A DNA stretch of 64,000 nt from contig CM082577.2 of assembly GCA_040954595.2 (NCBI GenBank), positions 992,001 to 1,056,000 of the forward strand, read 5' to 3'. Each line of letters starts with the position of its first letter. Position 1 is the stretch's first letter. The DNA is from Balanoglossus misakiensis. Lineage: Eukaryota; Hemichordata. Below the pieces are notes generated by a model. It had not been told where the DNA came from, did no database searches, and saw only the letters and a list, made by a program, of their open reading frames with translations. Position numbers and translations under genes: made by a program. This document shows positions 60,460 through 64,000 of this stretch, piece after piece.

Positions 60460-62893
60460 TTAGTACTCCCATAGTGTGTTTGGTTCGATTTTCACTCCGT
60501 TGGCACGAAAGATTCCGCTCTGTTCTCCCTTCACCAAGTTATTGTTTGGGGCCCGGAGGCAGATTTTGCCTTCCCGTTGAAATTCAAACGTGAATTCCGC
60601 GGCAGCTTCGTCTGGACCTTCAGTCGAAATTTGAAGGTCGCCCTCTGCGTTGATCACCCAAAACTTATTGTCATCTCCTGTAAGGTACAGAATTTTACTA
60701 TATGATTATTTAAAAAAAATATCTCATGTGGCATGCTTGAATGTAGCCAAACAAATGTTCAACATAGGATCAATTTTGCAGTTGAATAATCACTGTTTCA
60801 TCATGGCTTGCATTAGAGTCGAACAAGAAACGGCAGTTTAAAGCACAATATTGCAAATTTGCTTTCCAATCCATTTCCCAAATCATTGCCATTGAGAACA
60901 ACGGAGAGTTGGACCAAACCACTCTGGTGATGGGGTTGATACCTTTGATCTTGACCTCATAAGCACCGTCCTTGTACTTGATGAAGATGGGGCTGTATTT
61001 GGCGCAGTTACATTCCAATTTGTTGGTTCCCTTGACGCCGACGTAGCCATGCTCCCCTCGCAACACAAACATTGGGCGGTTGATCAACATCAGCTTGAAT
61101 CGCTCCTTTTCGGTGATGGTGTCTGATATGGCGTAGAGGTGGCCCTGTGGTTTAGCCATGACGTATTTTCCATTACTGGCTTTGATTGCCACATCCTTCT
61201 CGTCGTATTCAAGTATAAATAAAGCTTCTGGAATATCTCTGATGATGAATTAAAAGTGACAATAGATGTAATCTTTTTGCTATTTTGCTGTGCATAAACT
61301 AGGGCCTACAAACTTCCAATAGAAGCAGCCCAATTGCGATAAAAAAAGTCACTAGACCACGGCAGATCGTATCACTGTTAACAACTTTAAAATTTTCCCC
61401 AAGTCCAAGCTGTCACAAAGGAATGCAAATAAGCTTAGAAATGTCGGTATTTTATAAGTTTGGGCGTCCGGACGTAGATCTAGCGAGACTTGTTTAATTA
61501 CCATAGTAACGGGTTGCTAGCCAAGTAATACAAGTCAAGCTTTGTATGAAACTAGAATAGGTTCAGAAATTAACAAAAACGTAACTTTTGTGTCGTTTAA
61601 GTGATTTTTTTTATCAATTTTTCCCACAACCATTTGACAACTTACGGTTTGGTTTTCTTGACCTGTAGACCGCAGGAGGGCGTCACAGTCCAGTAAGTGT
61701 CCAAAGAAGCACGTAGGGCACACTTTCCATCGCCGACACATTCGATTTGAAAAGTTTCCAATTCCCCATAACCGCTGCCTTTTGGTTGGTTAGCTGATAA
61801 GTCTTGGCCTAAAAGTGATACAGGTTTAGTGTGCGTTACAAAGGCATCCTTCTGAGGCTGTAGATGTTGATCACACTAATACTGTTATTTAAATAATTCT
61901 TGGAATATTAATTGCATTATGATAAAACGTGCACTTTAGACTCAGGCTTACTTTGATAGAAATTCAAGGGAAACGCCCCAACCCCAGCACATTTTTATGA
62001 TCAAATGATAACTTTTTACAATGGTGACGGTGACAGAAGGATGATTATACCAACAGAGAACCGTAGGCAAAGAATGATCCTCTGTTTTTACTCGTACCTT
62101 GTTTGAGAGAGACATATTTCCCGCTTGGAGCGAGGAAGACTCCTTGAGGGTGACTGGGATGCAGGGTGAAGACTTCATCCTTCCCGACCGTCTTGCTCTT
62201 GCTCTTCAAGAATGCTTTAGGACCAGTCACCGGAGCAAGGAAACGCCCCTCGCAGTCCTTGAAAGCTACTTTTCCGCTGTGCACCTCGAGAATGAACTCG
62301 GTATCGGCGCTTGGCCCGTCTACAAGATTTCCAGCGCGATGCAAGTATTTGTTGTTACAAGCCTGGAACGAGTACTTCCCGTCGTTGAAATTGAATGTGA
62401 TGATGGCCTCTTTACCCCACGGCATTTCCTCAATCACGATCAAGCCATCATCCAATAGTTTGGCATACCGATTCCGATAGTTACGGATGTGGATTTGAGG
62501 ATGAAGTCCAACGTGGACCGTCCACAACTCGTTGTCAGTGATGGTCTTGCTGAAACAACTGATGTTATCGTCTACGCCACCGAAGTAGTAACCGTGCGCA
62601 CTTTTGAAAGCCCAGCGACCATCCTTCTTCACTTCGACCGTGAATTTTTCATCCGATCCATGTTGCTCGGCTTCACAGCTGACGTTTCCTCGCTTGTCTG
62701 CAGACATGTACTTGCCGAGGTGGCTGCGCAAATACGTTCCGCCTCCGTCTGGTTGCTCGATGGTCCATTTCTGTTTGGCTTTCAACGCTTTGCCCTGAGC
62801 GTTGACTTTCAAACCAAAATTTTCTTGTGTTAGGTACTTTTTAGCGCTGTTGATGAAACCAAATGTGAGGGGTTTTTCAGCGTCGCTCGCCAT
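60460..62893 (-). CDS. FSCN1: Fascin, actin filament-bundling protein
   Basis: Cross-links parallel actin filaments in filopodia and microspikes through four beta-trefoil domains. Exons in gene order: 62098-62893, 61646-61808, 60943-61238, 60460-60677. They total 1473 nt, giving 490 aa (human FSCN1 493). The protein starts MASDAEKPLTFGFINSAKKY. Family words run in order: KYLTQENFGLKVNA, YLRSHLGKYMSADKRGNVSC, KVAFKDCEGRFLAP, LINRPMFVLRGEHGYVGVKG and the C-terminal NTLWEY. For exon 3 the acceptor ending at 61239 was chosen because a later AG breaks frame. Its donor (AAAG|GTATCA) restores EVKIKGDDNKFWVI. The residue aligned with the human PKC site Ser39 is Ala (in KVNAQGKALKAKQ). The numbered symbol is a family label only, since an invertebrate usually has one fascin. 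Two CRE words lie upstream. Confidence 0.97.
61475..61522. repeat. Dispersed repeat, copy 2
   Basis: AGATCTAGCGAGACTTGTTT followed by GGGTTGCTAGC, the counterpart of 11433-11485. The first block differs at 2 of 22 positions. It lies in a fascin intron. Confidence 0.6.
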
Positions 62894-63042
62894 CGTTCAA
62901 GCGATACCTATGTGCTGGACAAATCCTAAAAACTCACGTTTGTTCCTTGAGTAGAACAAAGCGTCGATTGTTGACGTCCTTAGCGCGTCTGTGATTGGTC
63001 AAAAGTTTAAGCATGAAAGTTGCGCGATGTGTTGTCGTCAAA

Positions 63043-63050
63043 TGACGTCA
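63043..63050. promoter_or_regulatory. CRE (TGACGTCA), fascin-proximal
   Basis: Perfect 8-bp cAMP response element palindrome, 150 bp upstream of the fascin start codon. Human FSCN1 is reported to be CREB-responsive, so position and motif agree. Confidence 0.45.
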
Positions 63051-63226
63051 GATAGCAACGCTGGCAGTCTCGATTAATACTAGTATTCTTTGAATGTAGA
63101 CCTCTTTGACTGTAAATGAAATTTATATCTAGCCAGGCCTACAAATTGCGGGGTTTTTTTCGGTGCAAATTTAAATTACACAATGCTGCAGAGAGATGCG
63201 CGATTGAAATTCGGTGTCCACTCTGA

Positions 63227-63234
63227 TGACGTCA
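63227..63234. promoter_or_regulatory. CRE (TGACGTCA), fascin-distal
   Basis: Second perfect TGACGTCA, 334 bp upstream of the fascin start codon, in the context GATGACGTCATAA. Confidence 0.4.
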
Positions 63235-63905
63235 TAATTCGAACTTATCTTGGCAACAGGTTTGCTTTCATCTCTCAAGCACGCGTGCACGGGAGCATGC
63301 ACTAGAAAACGGATGACGCTTTGGCAATATGATTGTGATTTCAGTAAAATCAACCTCTGTAAACAAAAGTTAACACATCATAAAGTTGATAAAAATCTGT
63401 CTTTTGACCCACAACACATTTCTTGTAAATTTTTACCAGGGTCAATGGGTGACCATGTTTTAACACACCGGGGGGTGGGGGGCGGGGGCGTGGTGTAGGC
63501 CTAAACTTTACAGAGTCACATGGTTGCTACTATGTTTATGTGTACACACAGCTTTTGACAAGGTAAACACAAGCTGGGGCAGTGAGATTACTGTCATTTC
63601 AGTGAAAGAAGTATTATGAAGCAATATTCTTTTAGTATATAACAATAGTCTAAAACACTTTCATTAACAGATGATCGAACTTGTGTTATTTATAACATAA
63701 CAATAATAATGTTTTTATTCCGTTCTCGGTTTCAGCATAAATGGTTTCAGCAAACTGGGGTCAAAGGTCGGACTGTTTTTGGCTTATGTAATCATTTGAG
63801 ACAAAGGAGAGGTCAGCTGTTCCGACAAACCTCATACCATCATGGACGCACAAGTAAACATGGCCAGAGATGAACAGCTAGCATACATGGGTAGACAGCT
63901 TTTGG

Positions 63906-63960
63906 CTACTTGATGGCGAGCTTGAGCACATCGATCCCTCGGTAAATTTTCGTGTGGGGA
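63906..63960 (-). other. Possible last coding exon of an off-window gene
   Basis: The acceptor-like AAATCTTCAG precedes an open stretch that ends ...PHTKIYRGIDVLKLAIK and a TAG stop (63906-63908). The composition looks protein-like, but the piece is only 55 nt and I do not recognise the family. Rest of the gene would lie to the right of the window. Confidence 0.22.
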
Positions 63961-64000
63961 CTGAAGATTTAATGATGGCTGCGTTAACGATGAGCGTGTT

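Larger units (their letters stand above)
62894..63905. other. Fascin upstream region
   Basis: Contains the fascin promoter and 5' leader. Two TGACGTCA sites (63043-63050 and 63227-63234) lie 150 and 334 bp above the start codon. A short G-rich run is at 63470-63490. No supported exon was found. Confidence 0.5.

Overview
This window comes from an animal nuclear genome, most likely a marine invertebrate. The evidence is a set of deeply conserved metazoan genes split by many phase-consistent GT-AG introns, a cilium-specific gene, AT-rich introns full of ACATGT-type words, simple repeats and small foldback elements. The sequence alone does not settle the phylum: an invertebrate deuterostome or a lophotrochozoan would both fit. 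No bacterial, phage or CRISPR signal is present. Exon models were built by hand from splice signals, reading-frame phase and remembered family sequences; each model closes with no frame break.

Layout, left to right: (1) PITPNC1 (RdgB-beta, phosphatidylinositol transfer protein), minus strand, 430-28785, with an 18.5-kb first intron, an 8-nt microexon and two duplicated alternative terminal exons. (2) ATG12 (autophagy ubiquitin-like protein), plus strand, 29482-30647, head-to-head with PITPNC1. (3) CFAP52/WDR16 (ciliary WD40 protein), minus, 31804-35922, tail-to-tail with ATG12. (4) PDXDC1 (pyridoxal-dependent decarboxylase-like pseudoenzyme), minus, 37451-49293, 24 coding exons, with one U12-type intron and one GC-AG intron. 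(5) MFSD6/MFSD6L-like transporter, plus, intronless coding region 50318-52393, head-to-head with PDXDC1. (6) Two tandem Mpv17/PMP22-family paralogues, minus, 54224-55985 and 56742-58086, sharing their first two splice junctions. (7) Fascin (actin bundler), minus, 60460-62893, with two perfect CRE sites upstream. The last 1 kb holds at most one small uncertain exon.

The genes do not form one pathway: lipid transfer, autophagy, cilia, a decarboxylase-like protein, transport, organelle membrane and cytoskeleton are mixed, as is usual in animal chromosomes. Two divergent pairs (PITPNC1/ATG12 and PDXDC1/MFSD6L) probably share promoter regions.

The most notable observations are transcript-structure features and small mobile-looking DNA: the PITPNC1 microexon and alternative C-termini with opposite charge, the PDXDC1 minor-spliceosome intron next to a lysine-less active site, a 48-bp palindrome flanked by a 9-bp duplication, and a 64-bp near-perfect palindrome.
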